From Nocardia terpenica (GTDB lineage Bacteria; Actinomycetota; Actinomycetes; Mycobacteriales; Mycobacteriaceae): a DNA stretch of 64,000 nt. A program made the translations under genes and the position numbers. Every line of letters begins with the position of its first letter. Position 1 is the stretch's first letter. The notes under the pieces are model-generated. The model was given only the letters and a program-made list of their open reading frames with translations. It had not been told where the DNA came from and made no database searches. Where the stretch lies: NCBI RefSeq assembly GCF_013186535.1, contig NZ_JABMCZ010000004.1, positions 62,001 through 126,000 of the forward strand. Direction: 5' to 3'. Positions 25,465 to 33,601 of the stretch are shown here, piece after piece.

Positions 25465-27855
25465 ATGGACGACCGGATCGAGGAGTTGCTGGCGCGGCTG
25501 GATCTGACGGCGAAATTGAGGCTCATCTCCGGGGCGGGGATGTTCCGGATGGCCGGTGAACCGGCGATCGGGCTGGCCGAGATGCCGATCTCCGATGGTC
25601 CGTCCGGGGTCCGCGGCGAGCACTGGGACGAGCGCGATCCGTCGGTGAGCCTGCCCTCGGGCACCGCGCTGGCCGCCACCTGGAATCGCGAACTGGTCGG
25701 GGAGATCGGCGCGCTGATTGCGGCGGAGGCCCGGCGCAAGGGCGTGTACGCGGTGCTGGGACCGACGATCAATCTGCATCGAACCCCGTTGGGCGGCAGG
25801 CATTTCGAATGCTTCTCCGAGGATCCGATGCTGACCGCCGAACTCGCCGCGGCCTATGTGTCTTCGGTGCAGGCGTACGGCGTGGCCGCGTGCCCGAAAC
25901 ACTACGTGGCCAACGACTCCGAGACCGACCGATTCACCGTGGACGTGCGCGCCGACGACCGCACCCTGCGCGAGCTGTATCTCTATCCGTTCGAGCGCAG
26001 CGTGGCGGCCGGGGCGTGGATGGTGATGGCCGCCTACAACTCCGTCGGCGGCACCACCATGACCGAGAATCCGCTGCTGGCCGAACCACTCAAGGGCAGT
26101 TGGGGTTTCGACGGTGTGGTGGTCTCGGACTGGACCGCCGTGCGCAGCGCCGAGGGCGCGGCGGCGGGCACCGACCTGTGCATGCCCGGCCCGCCGCTGC
26201 TGTGGGGCGAGCCGCTGGCGGCCGCCGTGCGCGCGGGCACCGTGCCGGAGTCGGCCATCGACGACAAGGTCCGCCGCATCCTGCGATTCGCCGAACGCGT
26301 CGGCGCGCTCGGCGAACCACCGCGCCCGGCACCGGCTTTCGACGACGACAGCGCCCGCGCCCTGGTGCGCCGGGCCGCCGCCGAGGCCATGGTGCTGGTC
26401 CACAACGACGGCGTGCTGCCGCTGCGGCCCGGCGCGGATATCGCGCTCCTGGGCCCGGGCGCGGCCGAGCCACGCTTCATGGGCGGCGGCAGCGCCACCG
26501 TAATCCCCGGCCACTCCAGCACCCCGCTCGAGGGCCTGAAAGCCGTTGCGCCGGTGACCCATACGCCAGGCGTGCGACTGACCGAGGGGCTGGTGCCGGT
26601 CCCGCTGGAGCTGGTCACCGACCCCGACACCGGCACCGCCGGGGTGAGCTTGCGCTTCCTGGACGAGGCGGGGGAGGTGTTCGATGCTCAGCACCGCACC
26701 GCGGGCACTCTCGTTCTGTTCGGCGACGATTCGGCCGCCCGGGCCGCCGCGATCGAGGTGCGGGCCCGGCTGCGCGCCGACACCGACGGCGACTGGCGGA
26801 TCGGGGCGGCCACCGTCGGGCAGATCCGACTCACCCTCGACGGCGAACCGGTGCTCGACGAGCAGATCACACCCGAGGGCTCCGATCCGCTGGCCGCCCT
26901 GCTGGATCCGCCGCAGCGCGCGGTAGCGCGCACCCTGGCGGCGGGCGACGAGGTCGATGTGCACCTGTGCGTCGAAACCTCTTCGGCCATCCCCGGTTTG
27001 GGTGTGATCGTCGGCGTGATGCTGGGCGTCGCCCGCCCGCAGCGCCCGGCCGACGCGGAATTCGAGGCCGCGGTGGCGGCGGCCCGCGCGGCCGAGGTTG
27101 CGGTGGTGATCGTCGGCACCACCGAGCAGATCGAGAGCGAGGGCGTCGACCGCACCACTCTGAGGCTGCCCGGCCGCCAGGACGAACTGGTCGCGGCGGT
27201 GGCGGCCGCGAATCCGCGCACGGTCGTGGTGGTGAATTCCGGTGCCCCCGTGGAGATGCCGTGGCGCACCGAGGTAGCGGCGGTGCTCCTGTCCTGGTTC
27301 CCCGGCCAGGAATTCGGCGGCGCCCTGACCGACATCCTCACCGGCGCAACCGAACCCGGCGGCCGACTCCCCACCACCTGGCCCGCCACCATGGCCGACG
27401 CCCCCATCCTGAACACCCGCCCCGACACCACCGGCCAGCTCGCCTACGACGAGGGCATACACATCGGCTACCGCGCCTGGCTCCGCGCCGCCCGCACCCC
27501 GGCCTACCCGTTCGGCCACGGAATCGGCTACACCACATGGGAATTGAGCAACCTCGAGGTCGACGGCCGCACCGTATCCGTTACGGTACGCAACACCGGC
27601 ACCCGCACAGGCAAACAGGTCGTGCAGGTCTACCTGTCGCGCCCGAACAGCACAATCGACCGCCCAACCCGCTGGCTATCGGCCTTCGAAACAATCACCC
27701 TCCCCGCCGCCCACTCCCACCGCCTCCAAATCCCCCTACCACAGCGCTCATTCGAACATTGGACCCCCCACGGCTGGACCACCGAACCAGGCCCATTCAC
27801 AGCCCACATCGGCACCTCATCCACCGACCTACCACTCACAGCAACCATCGAATAA
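25465..27855 (+). CDS. Beta-glucosidase, glycoside hydrolase family 3
   Basis: A protein of about 796 residues with the full GH3 layout. An N-terminal TIM barrel contains KHYVANDSE and the nucleophile GVVVSDW (D222). A C-terminal alpha/beta sandwich follows, with a PA14-like insertion at roughly 400-530, and a fibronectin III-like domain closes the protein. No signal peptide is present, so it probably acts on imported oligosaccharides or glycosides. The start is uncertain between ATG 25453 and ATG 25465; the latter has GGGG at good spacing. It stands alone after the dehalogenase gene. Confidence 0.92.
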   Translation: MDDRIEELLARLDLTAKLRLISGAGMFRMAGEPAIGLAEMPISDGPSGVRGEHWDERDPSVSLPSGTALAATWNRELVGEIGALIAAEARRKGVYAVLGPTINLHRTPLGGRHFECFSEDPMLTAELAAAYVSSVQAYGVAACPKHYVANDSETDRFTVDVRADDRTLRELYLYPFERSVAAGAWMVMAAYNSVGGTTMTENPLLAEPLKGSWGFDGVVVSDWTAVRSAEGAAAGTDLCMPGPPLLWGEPLAAAVRAGTVPESAIDDKVRRILRFAERVGALGEPPRPAPAFDDDSARALVRRAAAEAMVLVHNDGVLPLRPGADIALLGPGAAEPRFMGGGSATVIPGHSSTPLEGLKAVAPVTHTPGVRLTEGLVPVPLELVTDPDTGTAGVSLRFLDEAGEVFDAQHRTAGTLVLFGDDSAARAAAIEVRARLRADTDGDWRIGAATVGQIRLTLDGEPVLDEQITPEGSDPLAALLDPPQRAVARTLAAGDEVDVHLCVETSSAIPGLGVIVGVMLGVARPQRPADAEFEAAVAAARAAEVAVVIVGTTEQIESEGVDRTTLRLPGRQDELVAAVAAANPRTVVVVNSGAPVEMPWRTEVAAVLLSWFPGQEFGGALTDILTGATEPGGRLPTTWPATMADAPILNTRPDTTGQLAYDEGIHIGYRAWLRAARTPAYPFGHGIGYTTWELSNLEVDGRTVSVTVRNTGTRTGKQVVQVYLSRPNSTIDRPTRWLSAFETITLPAAHSHRLQIPLPQRSFEHWTPHGWTTEPGPFTAHIGTSSTDLPLTATIE

Positions 27856-27885
27856 GCCAATCGACAGATCTCGCTAAGCACGCCG

Positions 27886-28176
27886 ATAGAGGTCCCCCTC
27901 GCCATCCTGAAGACAGAGGTCTCGCCCGTCGTCCTGGGGACAGAGGTCTCGCCCGTCGTCCTGGGGACAGAGGTCTCGCCCGTCGTCCCGAGGACGGAGG
28001 TCACCCCCGCCGTCCCGGGGAAAGGTCCCGCTCGCCATTCAGGAAGGGTCCCCTCGTCATCCAGGGGAGACGTTCCGCTCGCCATTCCAAGGAGAGGTCC
28101 CACTTGTCATCCCGGCGTGCTCTTGGCCGGGATCTCCTGCAGCAGAGTGGATTCCGGCCAAAAGCATGCCGGAATC
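27886..28176. repeat. Repeat locus 2: ~27-bp tandem array plus mirrored hairpins
   Basis: Eight to nine units of about 27 bp (core GAGGTCTCGCCCGTCGTCC, best copies 27914-27994) decay toward the right. They are followed by two hairpins: CCCGGC...GCCGGG (28111-28132) and ATTCCGGC...GCCGGAAT (28151-28174). The locus lies between the convergent GH3 and HNH nuclease genes. The sequence continuing into the nuclease 3' end (28190-28235) is recognisably repeated, in diverged form, at 33258-33303. Confidence 0.75.
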
Positions 28177-28225
28177 ACGAGGAGAACTCACGCCGGAATC
28201 ACGAGAAGACCCTTCGATCACCCGC

Positions 28226-29035
28226 TCAGGCCGGGCGCTTCGACGTCGATGTTGCCGCCCGGGTGCTCCCGCAGTCGGTCAGTACCCCGCGCATGGCGTC
28301 GCGCTCCGGGGCGGTTACCCACAGGCGGTAGGCGGATTTCACCTCCACCTGGGTGATTACCAGGGAGCAGCGGAACAGGGGGTTGGGTGGTAGCCAGCGG
28401 GCGGCGTCGTTGTCGCCCTTGTCGCGGTTGGCGGCGGTGGAGACGGTCAGGAGGTTGCGGGGGTCGTTGGCGAAGTTGCGGCGCTCCTCGGTGGACAGGG
28501 CCTGGGCGCCCTTGCGCCAGGCGTCGGCCAGGGCCACCACATGGTCGACCGACACGGTGGCGGTCTCGGGGGTCGGCGCGCTCGAGCGCAGGGCGGGGAC
28601 GTCGGCCCCGGTGTACGGGTCGTGCAGGACGCCCGAGAGGACCTCGCAGCCGCTGCTGCCGGGCTCGGTCACCAGGTCGCGCAGGTCGCGGCGCAGGATG
28701 TCGTTGCGGGTGTCGCAGCCGTTGTGGCCGCCCGCCACGGTCACGTCGTCGGACCAGAGCGGACCGAAAGCGTCCGGGTCGAAGGGCGTGTCCTCGGCGG
28801 AGTCGTGCACCGGCAGCACGGCCAGCAATTCCAGGGCATTCGCCGCGGCGAGGTCGGAGGTAAGCGATTGGCCGCCGGTGTGATTGGCGATCCAGATGGG
28901 ATGCGGGGCGACCCGGGCCGGTGGCGGATCGGCCTCGGCCGCAGCATTCTCGGCCGGGAATCGACAGCCCACCAGGATGGCGGCGATCGCGGCGAGGGCA
29001 CCACCGACAACGAAGCGCCGAGACGGCATGGTCAT
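28226..29035 (-). CDS. Secreted HNH-type nuclease, probable lipoprotein
   Basis: A protein of 269 residues. A signal sequence ends in LVGC, a lipobox, so it is likely anchored outside the cell. The nuclease core is VDHVVALADAW with NFANDPRNLLTV and ANRDKGDNDAARWLPP. This is the DUF1524/HNH pattern in which His, Asn and a second His/Asn bind metal and cut DNA. A disulfide may link GHNGCDTR and SSGCEV. A role in nutrient DNA scavenging or competition is inferred. The last residues lie inside sequence shared with the adjacent dispersed repeat. Confidence 0.8.
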   Translation of the reverse strand: MTMPSRRFVVGGALAAIAAILVGCRFPAENAAAEADPPPARVAPHPIWIANHTGGQSLTSDLAAANALELLAVLPVHDSAEDTPFDPDAFGPLWSDDVTVAGGHNGCDTRNDILRRDLRDLVTEPGSSGCEVLSGVLHDPYTGADVPALRSSAPTPETATVSVDHVVALADAWRKGAQALSTEERRNFANDPRNLLTVSTAANRDKGDNDAARWLPPNPLFRCSLVITQVEVKSAYRLWVTAPERDAMRGVLTDCGSTRAATSTSKRPA

Positions 29036-29399
29036 TGCGATGCGCTACTCCCGTGTCGACGAACCGATGGCGGGCCTCAATGTAACGGCGGTGTTTCACG
29101 AGACCAAGCCAGGCGCCTGTCGAGCGGGAGTTCTCGGGTGGAAATGCGCAGGCGTGGCCGGTGTATCCGCAGGTCGGCGCGGTCGGCGGCGGCCGGGGGT
29201 GTTTGTCGTCACATTTCGGGCAGGAGTGATCACCGGGCACCGGGCCGTGCAATTAACACAGAATTCGGATGCGCGCGCTGGGAATGCACTGTCAATCGTC
29301 CCGGAGTTGACCGAGAAAATTGCCGGAACAATTGTGAGCGACCTTGGGGCGCTGTACTTTTCGGTCGTCTCGAAGTTATTCCCCGGAAAGGGTCGGGTC
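29036..29399. other. Intergenic region, promoter-like sequence only
   Basis: No supported gene. A TTGACC box at 29307-29312 followed by AATTGT about 17 bp downstream is a plausible promoter reading toward the small hydrophobic ORF at 29400. The remainder shows no repeat or hairpin that I could identify. Confidence 0.4.
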
Positions 29400-29495
29400 A
29401 TGATCATCGCTCTCCTCCTTGCCGCGCTCGCTACCGGCAGCGCCGCCGTATCCGGACTGGCCGCCGGTGCGGCCACGCTCACCGGCAACCTCTGA
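29400..29495 (+). CDS. Possible 31-residue hydrophobic peptide
   Basis: ATG 29400 is preceded by GGAAAGGG at workable spacing and encodes 31 residues (MIIALLLAALATGSAAVSGL...). These form one membrane-spanning segment with no charged residue, followed by a short polar end. A promoter-like TTGACC lies about 90 bp upstream. It could be a small membrane peptide, a toxin-like peptide or a leader. The ceramidase gene starts 220 bp downstream on the same strand. Whether it is translated is uncertain. Confidence 0.35.
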   Translation: MIIALLLAALATGSAAVSGLAAGAATLTGNL

Positions 29496-29715
29496 GCAGC
29501 GGGCGGCCACGCGCCGCCGCCGGGCATTCCCCGTCCGGACCGGGCGTGGCTGCCTCGCGATCCCCGCGCCGACTGGCAGGATCGGTGCCCTCGGCCGTCG
29601 GCGCGTGATGCTCCGGGAACTATGGCGTATTGGACAGTTGACCAGTACGCTTCGCCGAACAGGTGACGGATGTGGCGACGAGGCCGCGTCCTCGGAAAAT
29701 CCGAAGGAGCCACCG

Positions 29716-31782
29716 ATGCGGGTCTCTCGGCGATCCATGCTGGCCGGTACCGCGGCCGCGACGGTTGCGGGTGGGCTGCGGGGTGCGGGACCCGCTGCGG
29801 CGCAACAGGTTCGGCGCGACGAGGACGGCCAGAGCTATCTGATCGGCTGCGGCATCGCCGATATCACCGGCGCGCCCGCCGGGCAGGGCATGATGGGCTA
29901 CTCCGAGCTGGATCAGGTGGCGACCGGGCTGCTCATGCGGTGCCGGGCGCGCGCCTACATCGTGGTCGACCGGAAGACCGGGGACCGCGTGGTCTTCGTC
30001 AATGCCGACAATGCCTGCCTGTTCCAGTCCGTGCATCTGGCGGTATTGCAGCGGCTGGCCCAGCGGTTCGGTGACACCTACACCGAGCGCAATGTCAATA
30101 TCAATGCCACCCACAATCACAACTCCTGCGGCGGCACCGCCCGCGAGTACGCCTACTCGCTGGCCGCCTACGGTTTTCAGCAGAATTCGCATCGGGCCGA
30201 GGTGAACGGCATCGTGGCCGCCATCGCGCGGGCGCACGACCGGCTCGCTCCCGGTGAGATCCTGCTGGGCCACGGGGAATTGCACGATGCCGCGGCGAAT
30301 CGGTCGCGGGTGGCGTTCGAGCTCAACCCGCCCGAGGACAGGGCGCAGTTCCCGAACGCGATCGATCCGCAGGTCACGGTGCTGCGCTTGCGGCAGGGCG
30401 GCCGCGATATCGGCGCCATCACCTGGTATGCGACGCATGGAACCTCGCTGACGGATCGCAATACTCTCCTGTCCGCCGACAACAAGGGCTATGCCAGTTA
30501 CCGCTGGGAGCACGACGAGATGGGCGTGCGATATCTCGACGGGCAGCCCGGTTTCGTGGCCGCGTTCGCGCAGACCAATCCCGGGGACATCACCCCGAAC
30601 CTGAATGTCATCCCCTGGCATCCGTCCGGGCCGACCGAGAACAATCGGGTCAATTGCGCCCTCATCGGCGAGCGCCAATATCAGGCCGGGCGTGCGGCCT
30701 TCGCGGCGGCGCGGCCGATGTCCAGCGGAGGCGTGGACGCGGTGCTGCGGTATGTGAACATGGGCGACACCGCGATCGATGGCGACTACACCCCCGATGG
30801 CAGGCCCGCGCGCACCAGCCCGGCCATGATGGGCGCCTCCGCCGCCGCCACCAGTTCGGAGGACAACTGGAATACGCAGTTGCCGTTCCTTCAAGAGGGC
30901 GACACCAATCCGGTGGTGGCCGCGCTGGGCGGGGTGAACGGACCGATCGAGCAGTGGATGCGGGATGTGCAGGCGCCCAAGCTGATCGTGGCACCGCTGG
31001 GGACTCTGCCGCCCCGGCCGTGGGTGCCGCTGGTGCTGCCGATTCAGATTCTGCGGATCGGTGACCTGGTACTGGCGTCCGGGCCCGCGGAATACACGGT
31101 GGTGTCGGGGTTGCGGATCCGGCGGCTGGTGGCGCGGGCGCTCGGGGCGCCGCTGGAGAACGTGCTGATGCAGGGGTACGCCAATGGGTACAGCGGGTAT
31201 GTGACCACGCCCGAGGAGTACGTGTCCCAGCAGTACGAGGGCGGGGAGACGCTGTTCGGGCGGTGGACGCTGTCGGCGTACATGCAGGAATTCGACCGGC
31301 TGGCACGGGCTTTGGCGGCGCGCACCGATCCGGGCCGGGGTCCCGCGCCGTTGGACTGGACCTCGGGATTGCAGCCGGACCTGCTGCCGCCGGTGCCGCC
31401 GGACGTGCCGGTGGCCGGACATCGGTTCGGGGACGTGCTCACCGCGCCGCAGCCCTCGTACGCGACAGGGCAAACGGTGTCGGTGGATTTCGTGGGTGCG
31501 CACCCCAACAACGACTTCCATACCGACGGAACGTATTTCGTGGTCGAGCGGTGGGCCGGTGGGCAGTGGGCCGGGGTGTGCGACGATAACGACTGGTGTA
31601 CCGAGTTGCACTGGTCACGGCCGGAAGGGCAGCCCGCGGCGTCGGTGATCAGGATCGAGTGGACCGTGCCGGAGGGTACCGAGGCCGGGCGGTATCGGAT
31701 TCGGTACACCGGCGACAGCCGCGACGCCGGGGGAGTGGTCACCGGATTCACCGGCGTCTCACCGGAATTCGCGATCGGCTAG
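29716..31782 (+). CDS. Neutral/alkaline ceramidase, Tat-exported
   Basis: A protein of 688 residues. The N-terminal VSRRSMLAGTAAATVAGGL is a twin-arginine signal. The zinc-binding region NINATHNHNSCGG (around 128-140) and FAQTNPGDITPN (285-296) identify the neutral ceramidase family, and an immunoglobulin-like C-terminal domain ends the chain. It would hydrolyse ceramide to sphingosine and fatty acid outside the cell. In the family motif GDxSPN the serine is the nucleophile; here the residue is Thr293 (GAC ATC ACC CCG AAC). AAGGAG precedes ATG 29716. It is convergent with a beta-lactamase-fold gene. Confidence 0.9.
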   Translation: MRVSRRSMLAGTAAATVAGGLRGAGPAAAQQVRRDEDGQSYLIGCGIADITGAPAGQGMMGYSELDQVATGLLMRCRARAYIVVDRKTGDRVVFVNADNACLFQSVHLAVLQRLAQRFGDTYTERNVNINATHNHNSCGGTAREYAYSLAAYGFQQNSHRAEVNGIVAAIARAHDRLAPGEILLGHGELHDAAANRSRVAFELNPPEDRAQFPNAIDPQVTVLRLRQGGRDIGAITWYATHGTSLTDRNTLLSADNKGYASYRWEHDEMGVRYLDGQPGFVAAFAQTNPGDITPNLNVIPWHPSGPTENNRVNCALIGERQYQAGRAAFAAARPMSSGGVDAVLRYVNMGDTAIDGDYTPDGRPARTSPAMMGASAAATSSEDNWNTQLPFLQEGDTNPVVAALGGVNGPIEQWMRDVQAPKLIVAPLGTLPPRPWVPLVLPIQILRIGDLVLASGPAEYTVVSGLRIRRLVARALGAPLENVLMQGYANGYSGYVTTPEEYVSQQYEGGETLFGRWTLSAYMQEFDRLARALAARTDPGRGPAPLDWTSGLQPDLLPPVPPDVPVAGHRFGDVLTAPQPSYATGQTVSVDFVGAHPNNDFHTDGTYFVVERWAGGQWAGVCDDNDWCTELHWSRPEGQPAASVIRIEWTVPEGTEAGRYRIRYTGDSRDAGGVVTGFTGVSPEFAIG

Positions 31783-31793
31783 CCGTTCGAGAG

Positions 31794-32534
31794 TCAGTTG
31801 CGCCGCAGGTCCCACACCTGCGCGGAGATGCGGGCCAGCAGCCGCGAGGCCGGATCGCCGACGGCCCGGCCATTGGCCAGGGGGCCGGTGTAGCACACCG
31901 CCAGCGCGTACGGCGGTGCGTCCGTGGGGAAGACGAGTGCGCCGCTGTGCCGCACACCGTGAAACCAGCCGTTCTTGAACGCGATTCGGGTGCGGTGCGG
32001 GAGCCCGGCGGGCAGGTCGTCGCGAAAGGCATTGCGCTCCAGCACCTCCAGCTCGTCGGGGCGCATCTCGAGCAGGAGTTGCGCCAAGCCCGCGGCGGTC
32101 ACCTCGTTGGTGGTGCCCGCCTCGCGGGCGGGGTGATCGTCGATGAGCCGCTCCATGCGGGTGCCGGTGGCCCCGGTGTCGCGCAGCACGCGGGCGATCG
32201 CGGTCAGCCCGATGTGTTCGACGCAGAGGTTGGTCGCCAGATTCGACGAGTGCGTGATCATGCGGGTGGCCAGCCAGCGGACCGTGGCCCGGCCGCCCAG
32301 CCGGCGCCAGGGCGCGGGGTCGCTGTCGGCGTCGGGCCGATTGTGGAACCAGCGGCCGGGAACCGCCGAGGCGAAACGGTCGTGCACCGAGACGAGCGCG
32401 TCGAGATCGGTGTCGCCGCGGTACAGCGCCGCCAGCACCGCCGCCTTCACCGTGCTCGCCGCATCGTGGGCGACCTCGGAATTGATTGCGTAGAACGGGC
32501 TTTCGTCACGCCGAACCGCGCAGATCGACAGCAT
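31794..32534 (-). CDS. Beta-lactamase-fold serine hydrolase, KNG variant
   Basis: A protein of 246 residues with S27-TVK30, an S96-x-N98 motif (HSSNLATN) and K187-NG189 where true class A enzymes have KTG or KSG. No signal peptide is visible from ATG 32534, which lies 6 nt after TATCCT (leaderless). The fold is beta-lactamase/transpeptidase-like, but the missing Glu166 region and cytoplasmic location argue for a different hydrolase activity. It is divergent from the F420-type oxidoreductase gene. Confidence 0.75.
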   Translation of the reverse strand: MLSICAVRRDESPFYAINSEVAHDAASTVKAAVLAALYRGDTDLDALVSVHDRFASAVPGRWFHNRPDADSDPAPWRRLGGRATVRWLATRMITHSSNLATNLCVEHIGLTAIARVLRDTGATGTRMERLIDDHPAREAGTTNEVTAAGLAQLLLEMRPDELEVLERNAFRDDLPAGLPHRTRIAFKNGWFHGVRHSGALVFPTDAPPYALAVCYTGPLANGRAVGDPASRLLARISAQVWDLRRN

Positions 32535-32689
32535 GCTCACAGGATAGCGGTGATAGTTGGTAAAGTCTTGGTAATACAGAGGAAACATTTGCCCCCTGTG
32601 CGGTAACGCCGGACGGGTCGTCTGTGATGCCCGCGGCCGCCGTCGGTGCTGGTGGTAGCTCGGGCCCGGCCGCCCGATACGGTGGTCGC

Positions 32690-33169
32690 GTGCTGAGGAA
32701 TCCTTTGCCTGCCATTGGTCGAGCTCTTGCGCGCCGCCCGCTCGTCATGCGGGCCGCGCCCGCCGTCGCCCTGCTGGAACGCTGCGTCCGCACGCTCACC
32801 CGCGGCCGCCACGGCGTGCTCGACCTGGCGGGCGTGCCCTCCATCGAACTCACCGTGCTGGGCCGCAAATCCGGCCTCCCCCGCACGGTCGCACTCCTCT
32901 ACATCCCCGACGGCCCCGACACCTACCTGCTGGTCGGCTCCAATTGGGGCCGCCCCGACCACCCTTCGTGGTCGGCCAACCTGAACGCCGCCGACCACGC
33001 CGAAATCCACACCCGCGGCGAACGTTTCAAGGTCCGAGTAAACCGCCTGACCGGCCCCGCCCGCGAAGCCGCCTGGCACCGCGCCACCACCTACTGGCCC
33101 GGCTACACCATGGAAGAGCGCCTGGCCCACCCCCGCCAATTCCGCCTCTACCAACTCACCCGAATCTAG
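32690..33169 (+). CDS. Deazaflavin (F420)-dependent nitroreductase-family protein
   Basis: A protein of 159 residues. ELTVLGRKSGLPRTVALLYIPDG and VGSNWGRPDHPSWSANL are the hallmark of the DDN-like split-barrel family that binds coenzyme F420 in mycobacteria and Nocardia. These cytoplasmic or membrane-associated proteins transfer hydride from F420H2 to quinones or nitro compounds. GTG 32690 is 6 nt after TACGGT, a leaderless start. It is divergent from the KNG-type hydrolase gene by 155 bp. Confidence 0.9.
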   Translation: MLRNPLPAIGRALARRPLVMRAAPAVALLERCVRTLTRGRHGVLDLAGVPSIELTVLGRKSGLPRTVALLYIPDGPDTYLLVGSNWGRPDHPSWSANLNAADHAEIHTRGERFKVRVNRLTGPAREAAWHRATTYWPGYTMEERLAHPRQFRLYQLTRI

Positions 33170-33175
33170 CCACGT

Positions 33176-33303
33176 CGGCAGAGGTCCCGCCCCGCCATTC
33201 CAGCGTGCTCGCGGCCGGAACCCACCCTCCCGCAGGAGATTCCGACCACAAACCCGCCGGAATACCGACGAAAACCTTCGACTACGCACTCAGACCCGGC
33301 CGA
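33176..33303. repeat. Repeat locus 3: mirrored hairpin element
   Basis: Diverged copies of the two hairpin modules are present: ATTCCAGCGTGCTCGCGGCCGGAA (first 20 bases ATTCCAGCGTGCTCGCGGCC, from 33197) and GATTCCGACC...CGCCGGAAT (33238-33262). The stretch 33258-33303 matches 28190-28235 of locus 2 at most positions, so the two loci descend from one element. It follows the F420-type gene stop directly. Confidence 0.65.
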
Positions 33304-33419
33304 AGCAGCGGAGCCCGCCAACCTTCCCCACAACAATCGGTTCTTCTAATGCACCGCCGAGCCCACTACCCGGGACGCCGTTCGGTCCCGAGCACGGATT
33401 ACCCGGCCCACCCTTCCGC

Positions 33420-33601
33420 CCCGCGCTCGCGCACCGTCTCGGCCAACTCCCTGCCGTGTCCGCCCGCAGTGTCAGTGGTACCGGTGCCGGGGTTTGAGTG
33501 AGTTCGGCGAGTTCCGATGCCCTGCGGTGGCACCTGGCGGGCCGCGTTTGCTTTGCCTCTGGGCGGTTTCGGCCGACTCTGATCCGTGTTTGCGCGCGGT
33601 G
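33420..33601 (-). pseudogene. Decayed duplicate of the 3' end of the DoxX gene
   Basis: The block 33470-33598 repeats 33599-33735 (the coding 3' end of the DoxX gene) with scattered differences. For example GAGTTCCGATGCCYTGCGG and CTGGGCGGTTTCGGCC are shared, and the start of each copy is GTGTCAGTGG-type. A further match to the repeat coding region is seen at 33420-33449 (CTCGCGCACCGTCTCGGCCA). The copy lies beyond the stop codon and contains no open extension. It looks like a tandem duplication that has degenerated. Confidence 0.6.

Noticed and set aside
25393..27519. 708-codon antisense frame under the GH3 gene
   Set aside because: Shadow frame; the GH3 protein is complete and in the expected frame.
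27886..28108. Tandem array considered as a CRISPR array
   Set aside because: Units of about 27 bp are directly adjacent, without unique spacers, and no cas genes are in the window.
29620..31611. 663-codon antisense frame under the ceramidase gene
   Set aside because: Shadow frame with no family features.
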